Shown here: piece after piece, positions 8,378 to 16,702 of the stretch
Position numbering within the stretch: the first letter of the stretch is position 1
Layout of the letters: every line of letters begins with the position of its first letter
Source of the DNA: Pseudomonas fluorescens
GTDB taxonomy: Bacteria > Pseudomonadota > Gammaproteobacteria > Pseudomonadales > Pseudomonadaceae
Assembly (NCBI RefSeq): GCF_019212185.1
Contig: NZ_CP078138.1
Span: 2,958,501 to 3,022,500, forward strand
Direction of reading: 5' to 3'
Length of the DNA stretch: 64,000 nt
Made by a program: the position numbers and the translations under genes
Notes under the pieces: model-generated
Told to the model about the DNA's origin: nothing
Databases searched by the model: none
Seen by the model: only the letters and a program-made list of their open reading frames with translations

Positions 8378-10624
8378 TTAGAACCGATACTTGGCCGACG
8401 CCGTGAAGCTCCGTGGTGCGCCGTAGGTCAGGGCGCCGTAGGCGTCGAAGACGTCGAAGTACTTCTGGTCGGTGACGTTGTCGGCGTTGAGCTGGGCCGA
8501 GAGGTTGTCGGTGATTTCGTAGCGGGCCATCAGGTTGACCAGGGCGTAGGCGTCCTGCTGGATCTTCTCCTGGTTGCCGGCCGGGTTGGTGGCGTAGGTG
8601 TAGATCGAATCCTGCCAGTTGACACCGCCGCCGATGGTCAGCTTGTTAAGCGCGCCGGGCAGGCGGTAGGTGGTGAAGGTGCGCAGCAACTTGGTCGGGT
8701 ACAGGGTGTTGACGTTGTTGCCCTTGGCATCTTCGGCGGTGAACTGGGTGTAGCCCACCGAGGCATTCCAGTCGGTCGCCAGTTCGCCCGAGACTTCCAG
8801 CTCGAAGCCCTTGCTGGTGGCGCCTTCGCTGGCTTCATAGGCATAACCGCCGACCGGATTGTTCGGGTCGATCAGCACGCCGGTGCTCTGCCCGAGGTTG
8901 TCCTGCTTGATCTGGAACACCGCCGCCGAGGCGTTCAGGCGACCATCAAAGTACTCTCCCTTGAGACCGATCTCCGTGCTTTCGCCGACGATCGGATCGA
9001 GCATCTGGCCGCTGCTGTCGCGCACCGACTGCGGCAGGAAAATCTCGGTGTAGCTGGCGTAGGCCGAGAGGTTGTCGGTGAGGTCGTAGACCACGCCGGC
9101 GTAGGGCGTCAGCTCATGGTCGACGTCGATCTTGCTGACGTCCGAGTAGATGTCATCGCTGGTTTTTTCGTACCAGCTCTCGCGGGCGCCGAGGATCACT
9201 TTCAAGTCGTCGGTGACGTTCAGGCGGGTCGCCGCGTACAGGCCTTTCTGCCGGGTTTCACTGTAGCCGTACTCGCTGCGTGGGGCCCAGGTCGGTTCCG
9301 CGAAGTCGCCGTTGTAGGCGTCGAAATTGGCCACGCCACCGAAGCCGGATTGCGCGACGTGGGTGTCGGCGTCGAACTTCTGCTTGCTGTCGACGTAACC
9401 GAAGGCCAGTTCGTGCTCGCGACCGAGGAAAGAGAACGGGCCGTTGAAGCGGATGGCGTAGTCGTCCTGGGTGGTCTCGGTCATGTAGCGCGCCGGGAAC
9501 GAGTCCATGCCCGAACTGCCGTTGCGGCCCGGATTGCCCGACAGGTACAACAACGCGGAATCACTGCTGCGCTCACCTCGGTTGTAGCTGAGGTTGACCT
9601 GCCAATCGTTGGCGAAGGTGTGGTCGAGGTTGACGAAGTAGGTGTCGTAGGTGGTGTCCCACTTGCTCCATTTCGCCGAGGTGGTCTTGGAACGGCTCCA
9701 GTTGGTGCGGCCGCCGTCGGCGTACCAGACCGGCAGGCCGCCCCACATCGGCGAATCGGCGTTGCTTTCCTGGTGACTCAGGCCGAACCACAGGGTGGTG
9801 TCGGGCGTCAGGTCGATGTCCATGGTGCCGTACAGGGTCTGGCGCTTGGTCGAGTTCATGTCGATCCAGGTGTCGCCTTCGTTGCTCTCGGCCACCACGC
9901 GCCCGCGAATCGTGCCTTCCGGGTTCAAGGCCGAAGACACATCGCCTTCCACACCATAGGTGTCCCAGGTGCCGCCGCTCAGTTCCAGCGAACCCTCGAG
10001 TTCAGCGCTGCTGGCGCGCTTGCGCACCATGTTCAGCGACGCCGAAGGGTCGCCGGCACCGGTCATCAGGCCGTTGGCGCCGCGCACCACTTCAACGCGG
10101 TCGTACATCGCCAGGCTGCTGAAGATTTCGCCGCCGCTCCAGGGTTGTTCGTAGATGGTCGGCACGCCGTCGATCATCAGCGAGTTGAGTTCGAAACCCC
10201 GGGCGTTGAACTGCGCGCGGCTGGTCTCGTAGCGGTTGACGGAGACCCCGGTGGCGTTGTTGACCACATCGAGGATGGTCTTCAGGTCCTGGTCCTGGAT
10301 GCGTTGCTGGGTGACGACGCTGACCGACTGCGGGGTTTCGCGCAGGGACATGCTCAACGGCGTGGCGGTGCGGGCGGCTTCGGTGGTGTAGGAGTGGCTG
10401 TCCTCGGTGACCGCATTGCGTTCACGTGCGGCTGTCTCCGTGACAGCGATAGGGGCCAGGGTCACAGAGCTTCCAGTCTCTGTCTGTTCCGCCGCCTGCG
10501 CGAAAGGCGCAGTGCAAACGATGCCGGCTGCCAGCATGTGGATGGCGAGCGCCAGCGGGCGCATGGTCAGGGGCGAGTGCGGCAATTCGGCGGAGTGTGA
10601 ACGCGAGAGCATTGGAAGGGACAT
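8378..10624 (-). CDS. TonB-dependent siderophore receptor
   Basis: A 748-residue outer membrane receptor. An extended N-terminus and signal peptide (ALAIHMLAAGIVCTAPFAQA, cleavage near residue 44) are followed by a TonB box (TLAPIAVTET). The plug domain starts at about residue 80 (RETPQSVSVVTQQRIQDQD, characteristic of siderophore receptors), and the 22-strand barrel ends with the C-terminal aromatic FTASAKYRF. There is no N-terminal signalling domain, so no sigma/anti-sigma partner is expected. The closest remembered class is the hydroxamate siderophore receptors (FhuE/FoxA-like). Two Fur-box-like motifs lie upstream. Met21 is an alternative start. Confidence 0.92.
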   Translation of the reverse strand: MSLPMLSRSHSAELPHSPLTMRPLALAIHMLAAGIVCTAPFAQAAEQTETGSSVTLAPIAVTETAARERNAVTEDSHSYTTEAARTATPLSMSLRETPQSVSVVTQQRIQDQDLKTILDVVNNATGVSVNRYETSRAQFNARGFELNSLMIDGVPTIYEQPWSGGEIFSSLAMYDRVEVVRGANGLMTGAGDPSASLNMVRKRASSAELEGSLELSGGTWDTYGVEGDVSSALNPEGTIRGRVVAESNEGDTWIDMNSTKRQTLYGTMDIDLTPDTTLWFGLSHQESNADSPMWGGLPVWYADGGRTNWSRSKTTSAKWSKWDTTYDTYFVNLDHTFANDWQVNLSYNRGERSSDSALLYLSGNPGRNGSSGMDSFPARYMTETTQDDYAIRFNGPFSFLGREHELAFGYVDSKQKFDADTHVAQSGFGGVANFDAYNGDFAEPTWAPRSEYGYSETRQKGLYAATRLNVTDDLKVILGARESWYEKTSDDIYSDVSKIDVDHELTPYAGVVYDLTDNLSAYASYTEIFLPQSVRDSSGQMLDPIVGESTEIGLKGEYFDGRLNASAAVFQIKQDNLGQSTGVLIDPNNPVGGYAYEASEGATSKGFELEVSGELATDWNASVGYTQFTAEDAKGNNVNTLYPTKLLRTFTTYRLPGALNKLTIGGGVNWQDSIYTYATNPAGNQEKIQQDAYALVNLMARYEITDNLSAQLNADNVTDQKYFDVFDAYGALTYGAPRSFTASAKYRF

Positions 10625-10653
10625 TCGGACTCACATTATAGGATGGTGTTATT

Positions 10654-10670
10654 TGAGAATAACTATCATA
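10654..10670 (-). promoter_or_regulatory. Probable Fur box (proximal)
   Basis: TGAGAATAACTATCATA, 30 bases upstream of the TonB receptor start codon. It matches the Fur 6-1-6/7-1-7 pattern (GATAAT repeats, TGAGAATNANTATCA) well. Iron repression of the receptor is the expected consequence. Confidence 0.75.
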
Positions 10671-10710
10671 CGCAAATGTAAGTAAATGCTTAAAGCGCTT
10701 TATGCGCATT

Positions 10711-10727
10711 TGAGAATAAATATCACA
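10711..10727 (-). promoter_or_regulatory. Probable Fur box (distal)
   Basis: TGAGAATAAATATCACA, the second Fur-like motif, 57 bases further upstream and in the same orientation. The two sites lie in the only AT-rich stretch of this neighbourhood. The flanking gene on the other side (alpha/beta hydrolase) ends here, so both sites serve the receptor gene. Confidence 0.7.
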
Positions 10728-10784
10728 TGTTTCGTTCCAGCAGCACTCGCGACGGCGTACGGGACGCCGCCACGAGCGGATTGC

Positions 10785-11615
10785 TCAGCCTTGAATGAAC
10801 GCCAGCAGGTCGGCGTTGATCAACTCGGCATGGGTGGTCGGCATGCCGTGGGGCAGGCCTGGGTAGGGCTTGAAGGTGGGGTGCTTGAGCAGTTTGACGG
10901 ACAGTGGCGCGGAGTCGGCGAACGGCACGATCTGGTCGTCCTCGCCATGCATCACCAGGGTCGGCACCTCGATGGCCTTGAGGTCCTCGGTGAAGTCGGT
11001 CTCGGAGAACGCCTTGATGCAGTCGTAGTGGGCCTTGGCGCCGCCCATCATGCCCTGGCGCCACCAATTGTTGATCGCACCTTGCGAGACCTCGGCCCCG
11101 GGGCGATTGAAACCGTAGAACGGCCCGGTCGGCACATCCAGGTAGAACTGCGCACGACCCGCTACCAGCGCTGCGCGGAAGCCGTCGAACACCTCAAGCG
11201 GCAGGCCGCCGGGGTTGCTTGCCGATTGCACCATGATCGGCGGTACCGCGCTGATCAGCACCGCCTTGGCCACCCGTCCCGGCTTGGCCCGGGCGGTGTA
11301 GCGCGCGACCTCGCCACCGCCGGTGGAGTGGCCGACGTGGATCGCGCCCTTGAGGTCGAGGGCGTCGGTCAGGGCGATGACGTCAGCGGCGTAGGTGTCC
11401 ATCTCGTTGCCTTGCCAGGTCTGGGTCGAGCGCCCGTGACCGCGCCGGTCGTGGGCAATTACCCGGTAGCCCCTGAGCAGGAAGAACATCATCTGCGCGT
11501 CCCAGTCGTCGGCGCTCAGCGGCCAGCCGTGGTGGAACACGATGGGTGTGGCGTCTTTCTGGCCCCAATCCTTGTAGAAAATCTGCGTGCCGTCCTGGGT
11601 GGTGATGAAGGTCAT
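10785..11615 (-). CDS. Alpha/beta hydrolase (non-haem chloroperoxidase / aryl esterase type)
   Basis: A 276-residue serine hydrolase. The nucleophile elbow is GHSTGGG with Ser97, the acid is in HGEDDQIVP (Asp226/227), and the base is His256 in GLPHGM. The oxyanion [10 protein letters not shown] motif and overall length match the cofactor-free haloperoxidase/aryl esterase family (P. fluorescens PFE-like). These enzymes hydrolyse esters and perhydrolyse carboxylic acids. The start at 11615 follows AAGGAATCACCGCC; a longer frame to 11708 lacks a signal. Transcribed on its own. Confidence 0.88.
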   Translation of the reverse strand: MTFITTQDGTQIFYKDWGQKDATPIVFHHGWPLSADDWDAQMMFFLLRGYRVIAHDRRGHGRSTQTWQGNEMDTYAADVIALTDALDLKGAIHVGHSTGGGEVARYTARAKPGRVAKAVLISAVPPIMVQSASNPGGLPLEVFDGFRAALVAGRAQFYLDVPTGPFYGFNRPGAEVSQGAINNWWRQGMMGGAKAHYDCIKAFSETDFTEDLKAIEVPTLVMHGEDDQIVPFADSAPLSVKLLKHPTFKPYPGLPHGMPTTHAELINADLLAFIQG

Positions 11616-11806
11616 GGCGGTGATTCCTTGTGGGCGGGTGTGGGTTGGCCGCCGGCTGTTGCAGCCGACGGGCGCTGACGCGAACCGATTCCTCAGGAGC
11701 ATGGGCAAAGTGGGTACGTGGGTCGCCGTGGGGCAGGCGACCGGAAGCGGGCGCCTGAAAAGGTTAGTCGCTGGTGGGTGGATGTCACGCCACCCGCGAC
11801 TTTGGT

Positions 11807-12000
11807 CTATACCCCCGGGCAGCCGGCACTGCGCAGTGCCTGTAGCAAGGTCGCGGCATCCAGCTCCGGTACGCTGTGGCCGTTGCCTTCGACCGTATCC
11901 GCTGCCAGGAACAGCTCGCTGATGTGGTCGTTGTTGACCATCCGCAGCTGATCAGTGGTGGGCGGGCCTTTGCGCGCGTAGGCGGCGGGCGGCCTCTGGT
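11807..12000 (-). pseudogene. Possible gene relic truncated at a REP-like sequence
   Basis: The gap between the hydrolase and the MFS gene (11616-12044) holds a minus-strand stretch with protein-like composition: [19 protein letters not shown]..., ending [10 protein letters not shown] and a stop at 11807. The possible 44-codon frame from ATG 11941 has no ribosome binding site. The upstream side runs into a REP-like sequence (12000-12030, CTGGCAAGCCAACGGCTACAG). This fits the 3' end of a decayed gene. I cannot name the parent family. The remainder, 11616-11806, shows no gene. Confidence 0.35.
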
Positions 12001-12044
12001 TCTTCGCTGGCAAGCCAACGGCTACAGGTCCGGGGCGTTCATGA

Positions 12045-13364
12045 TCAGGCCGCCGGCAGCAGCACGGCCTTGCGCACATGATTGACCGTCAACCCCAGCC
12101 CGCCACCCACCAGCAAGATCGCCGCCATCACGTACATCGCCGCCTGGGTGTTACCGGTCATCTGGGTCAACCAGCCGACGACGATGGTGCTGAAGAACCC
12201 GGCGACGTTGCCCAGGGTGTTGATCAACGCCACCCCGGCGGCCGCTGCGGCGCCACTGACCACTGCCGCCGGCAAGCCCCAGAATACCGGCAGGCTGCTG
12301 ATCATCGCCGCCGTACCGACGATCAAACCGAGCATGCCCAGCACCAGGTTGTCGCCAAACAGCGTGCCAAAGGCCACGCCCAGGGCGCCGATGGTCGCGC
12401 AGATTGCCAGGTGCCAACGGTATTCGCCACGGCGATCAGAGCTGCGACTCACCAGCACCATGCTCACTGCAGCGGCGGCATAGGGCAGGGCGCTGAGCAC
12501 GCCGATGGCCCAGGGTTGTTGCACGCCGCTGTTGCGGATGATGGTCGGCAGCCAGAAGCTGATCACGTATTGCCCCAGCACCAGGCAGAAATACACCGCG
12601 CCCAGCAGCCAGATTTGCGGGTTGAGCAGGCCGTCGCGCAGGTGGTGGCTTTGCTTGGTGGCGGCCTCGCGGTCGATAGCGGCCTGCATGCCCTGACGTT
12701 CCTCGGGCGTCAGCCAGTGGGCGTCGGCGATGCGGTCACGCAACAGGAAGAACACCGCCGCCGCCAGTCCGACGGCGGGCAGGCCTTCGATGACGAACAG
12801 CCACTGCCAGCCGGCATAGCCCTGGACGCCATCGAGGTGCTGCAGGATCAGCCCGGAAATCAACGAGCCGAACAGGCTGGAAATCGGCAGGGCCATGATG
12901 AACAGGGCAGTCATCACACCCCGGCGCTGGCTGGGAAACCAGGTGGTGAGGTAGAAGATGATCCCGGGAAAGAAACCGGCCTCGGCGATGCCGATCAGCA
13001 GCCGCAGTACGTAGAAGGTCATTGGCGTTTCGATGAACATCATCGCCGCCGACAGCAGGCCCCAGGTCACCATGATCCGGGCGATCCAGCGTCGGGCGCC
13101 GAAGCGGTGCAGGGCGATGTTGCTGGGGATCTCGAACAGCAGGTAGCCGATGAAGAAGATTCCGGCGCCGAGGCCGTACACCGCTTCGCTGAACTTCAGG
13201 TCGTCGAGCATTTGCAGTTTGGCGAAGCCGACGTTGACCCGGTCCAGGTAAGCCACCAGGTAACACAGCACCAGCAGCGGAATGATCCGCCAGGCGGTCT
13301 TGCGGTAGGCTGATTCGAGCGCGGCGTCGGGCAGGGTGCCCGGGGGCGTGGCAGTCTGTTGCAT
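12045..13364 (-). CDS. MFS transporter, anion:cation symporter (ACS) family
   Basis: A 439-residue permease with 12 predicted TM segments. It has the ACS family start (RIIPLLVLCYLVAYLDRVNVGFA) and the TM4-5 region (GIAEAGFFPGIIFYLTTWFP). Relatives import organic anions such as hexuronates, phthalate or 2-hydroxyacids. The start at 13364 lies 6 bases behind GAGG; the ATG at 13376 is less well placed. It is the third gene of a unit with the FAD-linked dehydrogenase and LysR genes and probably imports their substrate or inducer. Confidence 0.88.
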   Translation of the reverse strand: MQQTATPPGTLPDAALESAYRKTAWRIIPLLVLCYLVAYLDRVNVGFAKLQMLDDLKFSEAVYGLGAGIFFIGYLLFEIPSNIALHRFGARRWIARIMVTWGLLSAAMMFIETPMTFYVLRLLIGIAEAGFFPGIIFYLTTWFPSQRRGVMTALFIMALPISSLFGSLISGLILQHLDGVQGYAGWQWLFVIEGLPAVGLAAAVFFLLRDRIADAHWLTPEERQGMQAAIDREAATKQSHHLRDGLLNPQIWLLGAVYFCLVLGQYVISFWLPTIIRNSGVQQPWAIGVLSALPYAAAAVSMVLVSRSSDRRGEYRWHLAICATIGALGVAFGTLFGDNLVLGMLGLIVGTAAMISSLPVFWGLPAAVVSGAAAAAGVALINTLGNVAGFFSTIVVGWLTQMTGNTQAAMYVMAAILLVGGGLGLTVNHVRKAVLLPAA

Positions 13365-13410
13365 GGCAAGCCTCATTATTGTTGTTGTCGAAGCAATGGC
13401 TGGAACGGGG

Positions 13411-14358
13411 TCAGGACGGATCGATCAGGCGGGTCGCTGGCCATTCGCCGGAGCGGCACATGTCGCGCACCACCTGGCCGATCAGCGCGCTGATCAACTC
13501 GCGTAATTTGCTGCTGGGCAGCGCCTCGCAGACGCAGATGCCGAGGGTGCGGAACATCACCCGCGGGGTGATCGGGTGGGCCACCAGGCGACCTTCGGCG
13601 ACCTCGCGCAGGGCCAGGTTGAGCGGCATGATGCTCGGGCCGATGCCAGCTTCCACCGCACTCTTGAGGATGTGCACCGAGTTGACTTCCATGGCCACCC
13701 GCGAAGGCGGCAACTGTTGCTCGGCCAGGGCCTGGTCGACAAAGGCGCGGGTACTGTGGCTGTGGGCGCGGCTGGGAAACACCAGGGGTTGCGCCACCGC
13801 CTCGGCCAGGGTCACGTCGCCGGCGGCCGGCATGTCGGGGGCATCGGCACGGTGGATCAGGTAGAAGTCCTCCTCAATCAGTGGGCTGAAGCTGACTTCT
13901 GACGGCAGGCCGATGCGGGTGAACAGGGCGATGTCGACCCGACCACGCACCAGTTGATCCACCAGGTTGCCGGTGAGCTCTTCATTCAGATGCAACTGCA
14001 CCTGCGGGTAAGTGCGGGCCACGGCCTGCAGCAAGGGCAGAGCGAGGATGGTCGCCACGCTTTGCGGCAATGCGACCACGATCGAGCCGCTGAGGGCCGC
14101 CGCATCGGGGTTGACCGCCGCCTTGGCCGCGTCCAGTTGCTTGAGCATGCCCTGGGCGTATTCGTAGAACACTTTGCCGGCTTCGTTGACCACGATCCCG
14201 CTGTTGCTGCGATGAAACAGCTGCGCACCGAGCTCGGCCTCCAGCGCTGACATCTGCTTGCTAAGGGCCGACTGCACCACATGAATGTCCCGCGAAGCCC
14301 GGGACAGACTGCCGGCATCGACCACCGCGACGAAGTATTTGAGTTGCCTGATTTCCAT
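13411..14358 (-). CDS. LysR-family transcriptional regulator
   Basis: A 315-residue LysR protein with N-terminal HTH (MEIRQLKYFVAVVDAGSLSRAS, VVQSALSKQMSALE) of the Nac/CynR-like subgroup, then an effector domain. The start at 14358 is preceded by GCAGGAATGCTT. The gene sits between the dehydrogenase (31-base gap) and the MFS gene (46-base gap) on the same strand, so the regulator is embedded in its own operon rather than divergent. Confidence 0.88.
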   Translation of the reverse strand: MEIRQLKYFVAVVDAGSLSRASRDIHVVQSALSKQMSALEAELGAQLFHRSNSGIVVNEAGKVFYEYAQGMLKQLDAAKAAVNPDAAALSGSIVVALPQSVATILALPLLQAVARTYPQVQLHLNEELTGNLVDQLVRGRVDIALFTRIGLPSEVSFSPLIEEDFYLIHRADAPDMPAAGDVTLAEAVAQPLVFPSRAHSHSTRAFVDQALAEQQLPPSRVAMEVNSVHILKSAVEAGIGPSIMPLNLALREVAEGRLVAHPITPRVMFRTLGICVCEALPSSKLRELISALIGQVVRDMCRSGEWPATRLIDPS

Positions 14359-14389
14359 AAGCATTCCTGCTGCAGCGGGGCGGTTGCGG

Positions 14390-15814
14390 TCACTCGGCCG
14401 GCGTGCCACGGGCGAAGATCTTGCCCGGGTTCATCAGTTGCCGGGGGTCGAGGGCGGCCTTGATCGCGGCCATGATAGCCACCGCGTGCGGCCCGTGCTC
14501 CTGCTCCATGAAGCCTTGCTTGGTCAGGCCGATGCCGTGCTCGCCGGTGCACGAACCCTGCATCGCAATCGCTCGTTCGGCCAGCCGATGGGCGACGTCT
14601 TCGGCGCGCTGTACTTCGTCTGGATCGTTGGGGTCGACGAGGATCACCGCATGGAAATTGCCATCGCCGACATGCCCGAAGATCGGCGCCAGCAGGCCGT
14701 TTTCCTGGAGATCGGCGGCGGTGGCCTCGATGCATTCGGCCAGGCGCGAGATCGGCACCACGGCGTCGGTGGTCAGGGTGCGGCAGCCGGGACGCAGGGC
14801 AGTGGCGGCGAAATAACCGTCGTGGCGCGCCTGCCACAGGCGGCTGCGGTCTTCGGGATGGACTGCCCAGTCGAAGTCCTGACCGCCGTGTTCGTCGGCG
14901 AGCATGCGCACCATGTCCACCTGTTCCTTGACCCCCGCTTCGGAGCCATGCAGCTCGAAAAACAGCGACGGCGCTTCGTGCAGGCTGGTCTTGCTGTAGG
15001 CGTTGAGCGCGCGGACGGTGAGGGTGTCGATCAGTTCGATGCGGGCAATCGGCACCCCCAGTTGAATGGCCTGGATCACCGTGCGCACCGCCTGGTCGAC
15101 GCTGGGGAAATTGCACACCGCCGCGCAGATCGCTTCCGGGATCGGGTGCAGCTTGACCGTCAGTTCTGCCACCGTGGCCAGGGTGCCGCCGGAGCCGATC
15201 AGCAGGTGCCCGAGGTCATAGCCGGCCGAAGATTTGCGTGCCCGCCCACCGGTGTGCAGGACGCGACCGTCGGCCAGCACCGCAGTCATTGCCAGCACGT
15301 TTTCGCGCATGGTGCCGTAGCGCACGGCGTTGGTACCCGAGGCACGGGTGGCGGCCATGCCACCCAGCGACGCATCGGCGCCGGGGTCGATGGGGAAGAA
15401 CAGGCCGGTGCCGTGCAGGGCGGCGTTCAGTTGTTTGCGGGTCACGCCGGGTTGCACGGTGACGTCCATGTCGTCGATGCGCACGTCGAGAATCTGGTTC
15501 ATCGCCGACAGGTCGATGCACACCCCGCCATGCACCGCGTGCACCCAGCCTTCCAGGGAACTGCCACTGCCGTACGGAATAATCGGCACCCGGTAGCGAT
15601 GGCAGGCCTGCTGCACGGCGACGATTTCGTCCAGGTGATTGACGAAGGCCACGGCTTGCGGCGGCATCGGGTCGAGGGCGGAAATGTCGCGGCCATGGTG
15701 TTCGCGGACACTGGCGGACGTGCTCAGGCGTGAACCGAGCAATTGGCTCAGCTCCGCGAGCAGGGCCTCGGGCAGGGGCGGGAAAGCAGGTGTGGCGGGG
15801 GCGGTGGGCAGCAT
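14390..15814 (-). CDS. FAD-linked D-2-hydroxyacid (D-lactate) dehydrogenase
   Basis: A 474-residue flavoprotein of the VAO/GlcD family. The N-terminal FAD-binding domain has the motifs PIIPYGSGSSLEG and DPGADASLGGMAATRASGTNAVRYG. The C-terminal cap domain has GHVGDGNFHA, a metal-binding His motif, and the C-terminal TGEHGIG. It most resembles cytochrome-type D-lactate dehydrogenase (LDHD), which passes electrons to the respiratory chain; glycolate or D-2-hydroxyglutarate are other possible substrates. The start at 15814 lies behind GGAGACCGCTCG. First gene of a dehydrogenase-LysR-MFS unit. Confidence 0.88.
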   Translation of the reverse strand: MLPTAPATPAFPPLPEALLAELSQLLGSRLSTSASVREHHGRDISALDPMPPQAVAFVNHLDEIVAVQQACHRYRVPIIPYGSGSSLEGWVHAVHGGVCIDLSAMNQILDVRIDDMDVTVQPGVTRKQLNAALHGTGLFFPIDPGADASLGGMAATRASGTNAVRYGTMRENVLAMTAVLADGRVLHTGGRARKSSAGYDLGHLLIGSGGTLATVAELTVKLHPIPEAICAAVCNFPSVDQAVRTVIQAIQLGVPIARIELIDTLTVRALNAYSKTSLHEAPSLFFELHGSEAGVKEQVDMVRMLADEHGGQDFDWAVHPEDRSRLWQARHDGYFAATALRPGCRTLTTDAVVPISRLAECIEATAADLQENGLLAPIFGHVGDGNFHAVILVDPNDPDEVQRAEDVAHRLAERAIAMQGSCTGEHGIGLTKQGFMEQEHGPHAVAIMAAIKAALDPRQLMNPGKIFARGTPAE

Positions 15815-16059
15815 CGAGCGGTCTCCAGTCTTATTGTTCCTCAGGGCGGTCAATTGCCGGACCCGGGGTGGGGGAGTTGTCCATATCCTAGCTGCATGGC
15901 GGGGGTGTTAGTCGTGCAGAATAGAGATGGCGCCATCGCGACGGCAGATAGCGCGGGTCTCGGCTCACGCGCCACGGACTTGCCGCTGGACCCTGTCAGC
16001 GGGCCGCGATATCGTGCGCGACGCGCTGTTCCCGCCATCGATGAATGAAAGGATTGTTC

Positions 16060-16554
16060 ATGTCAGTTGTGTTGAAAAGTCGGCTATTTGCCGTGTTGAT
16101 CGGTGTGCTGTTTATCGTGTTCGATCAGTGGGTCAAGGTGCAGGCGCTGGTCAAATTGTCCGCCGAGAGTTTCCGCTTTGGCAGTGAGTTTGCCTGGCTG
16201 GACGTTGCCTTGAGCCTGAATCCGGGGGCCTTCCTCAGCCTGGGTGCGGGGCTGGATCCGCAGGTCAAGCAGCTGATTTTCATTGTTGGTGTGGGCGCCG
16301 TGGTCGTCTGGGCCGCAGGGTGGTCGCTTGCGCGCTGGGTGACCACTCCGGTCAAGGCGGCAGCGATGTATTTGATTGCCTTGGGCGGCGTGTCGAACCT
16401 GATCGACCGAGTGTTTCGCCAGGGGCATGTGGTGGATTACCTGGTGCTGAACCTCGGGCCGCTGCACACCGGGGTGTTCAACATTGCCGATATCGCGATC
16501 ATGGTCGGGGCGGGGGTGTTGTTGCTGGCGGAGATCAGGAAGGGGCGGGGGTAG
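16060..16554 (+). CDS. lspA: Lipoprotein signal peptidase (signal peptidase II), orphan copy
   Basis: A 164-residue membrane protein with four hydrophobic segments. Family motifs are present: Asp22-x3-Lys26 in TM1 (FDQWVK), LNPGAF in the first periplasmic loop, and the two catalytic Asp motifs GGVSNLIDR and FNIADIAI. LspA removes signal peptides from prolipoproteins. The housekeeping copy in Pseudomonas lies between ileS and fkpB, which is not this context, so this is probably a second, more divergent copy (NPGAFLSL instead of NxGAAFSF). The start at 16060 lies behind AAAGGATTGTTC. Confidence 0.85.
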   Translation: MSVVLKSRLFAVLIGVLFIVFDQWVKVQALVKLSAESFRFGSEFAWLDVALSLNPGAFLSLGAGLDPQVKQLIFIVGVGAVVVWAAGWSLARWVTTPVKAAAMYLIALGGVSNLIDRVFRQGHVVDYLVLNLGPLHTGVFNIADIAIMVGAGVLLLAEIRKGRG

Positions 16555-16565
16555 AACTGACACCT

Positions 16566-16680
16566 CGATATCGCGAGCAGGCTCGCTCCCACAAGGTTTT
16601 GCAGCGACCACAAGTATTGTGGTCGACCACAAATTCTGTGGGAGCCAGCCTGCTGGCTAAAGCGGTGTGTCAGTCAACAA
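16566..16680. repeat. REP-type elements with internal GACCACAA hairpin
   Basis: REP-type half-sites in opposite orientation (TCGCGAGCAGGCTCGCTCCCA at 16570-16590 and GTGGGAGCCAGCCTGCTGGC at 16639-16658) flank a perfect 8-bp inverted repeat, GACCACAA/TTGTGGTC at 16606-16613 and 16617-16624. The block separates convergent lspA and homocysteine methyltransferase genes and may stop transcription from both sides. Confidence 0.75.
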
Positions 16681-16702
16681 AGAGGTTGAATGTGCCGGTG
16701 TA

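Noticed and set aside
9116..10600. Long plus-strand frame opposite the TonB receptor
   Set aside because: Shadow frame of the GC-rich receptor gene with no ribosome binding site or family features.
12078..13313. Plus-strand 411-codon frame, Gln/His-rich
   Set aside because: Antisense shadow of the ACS-family MFS gene; the composition is the typical reverse-frame image of membrane codons.
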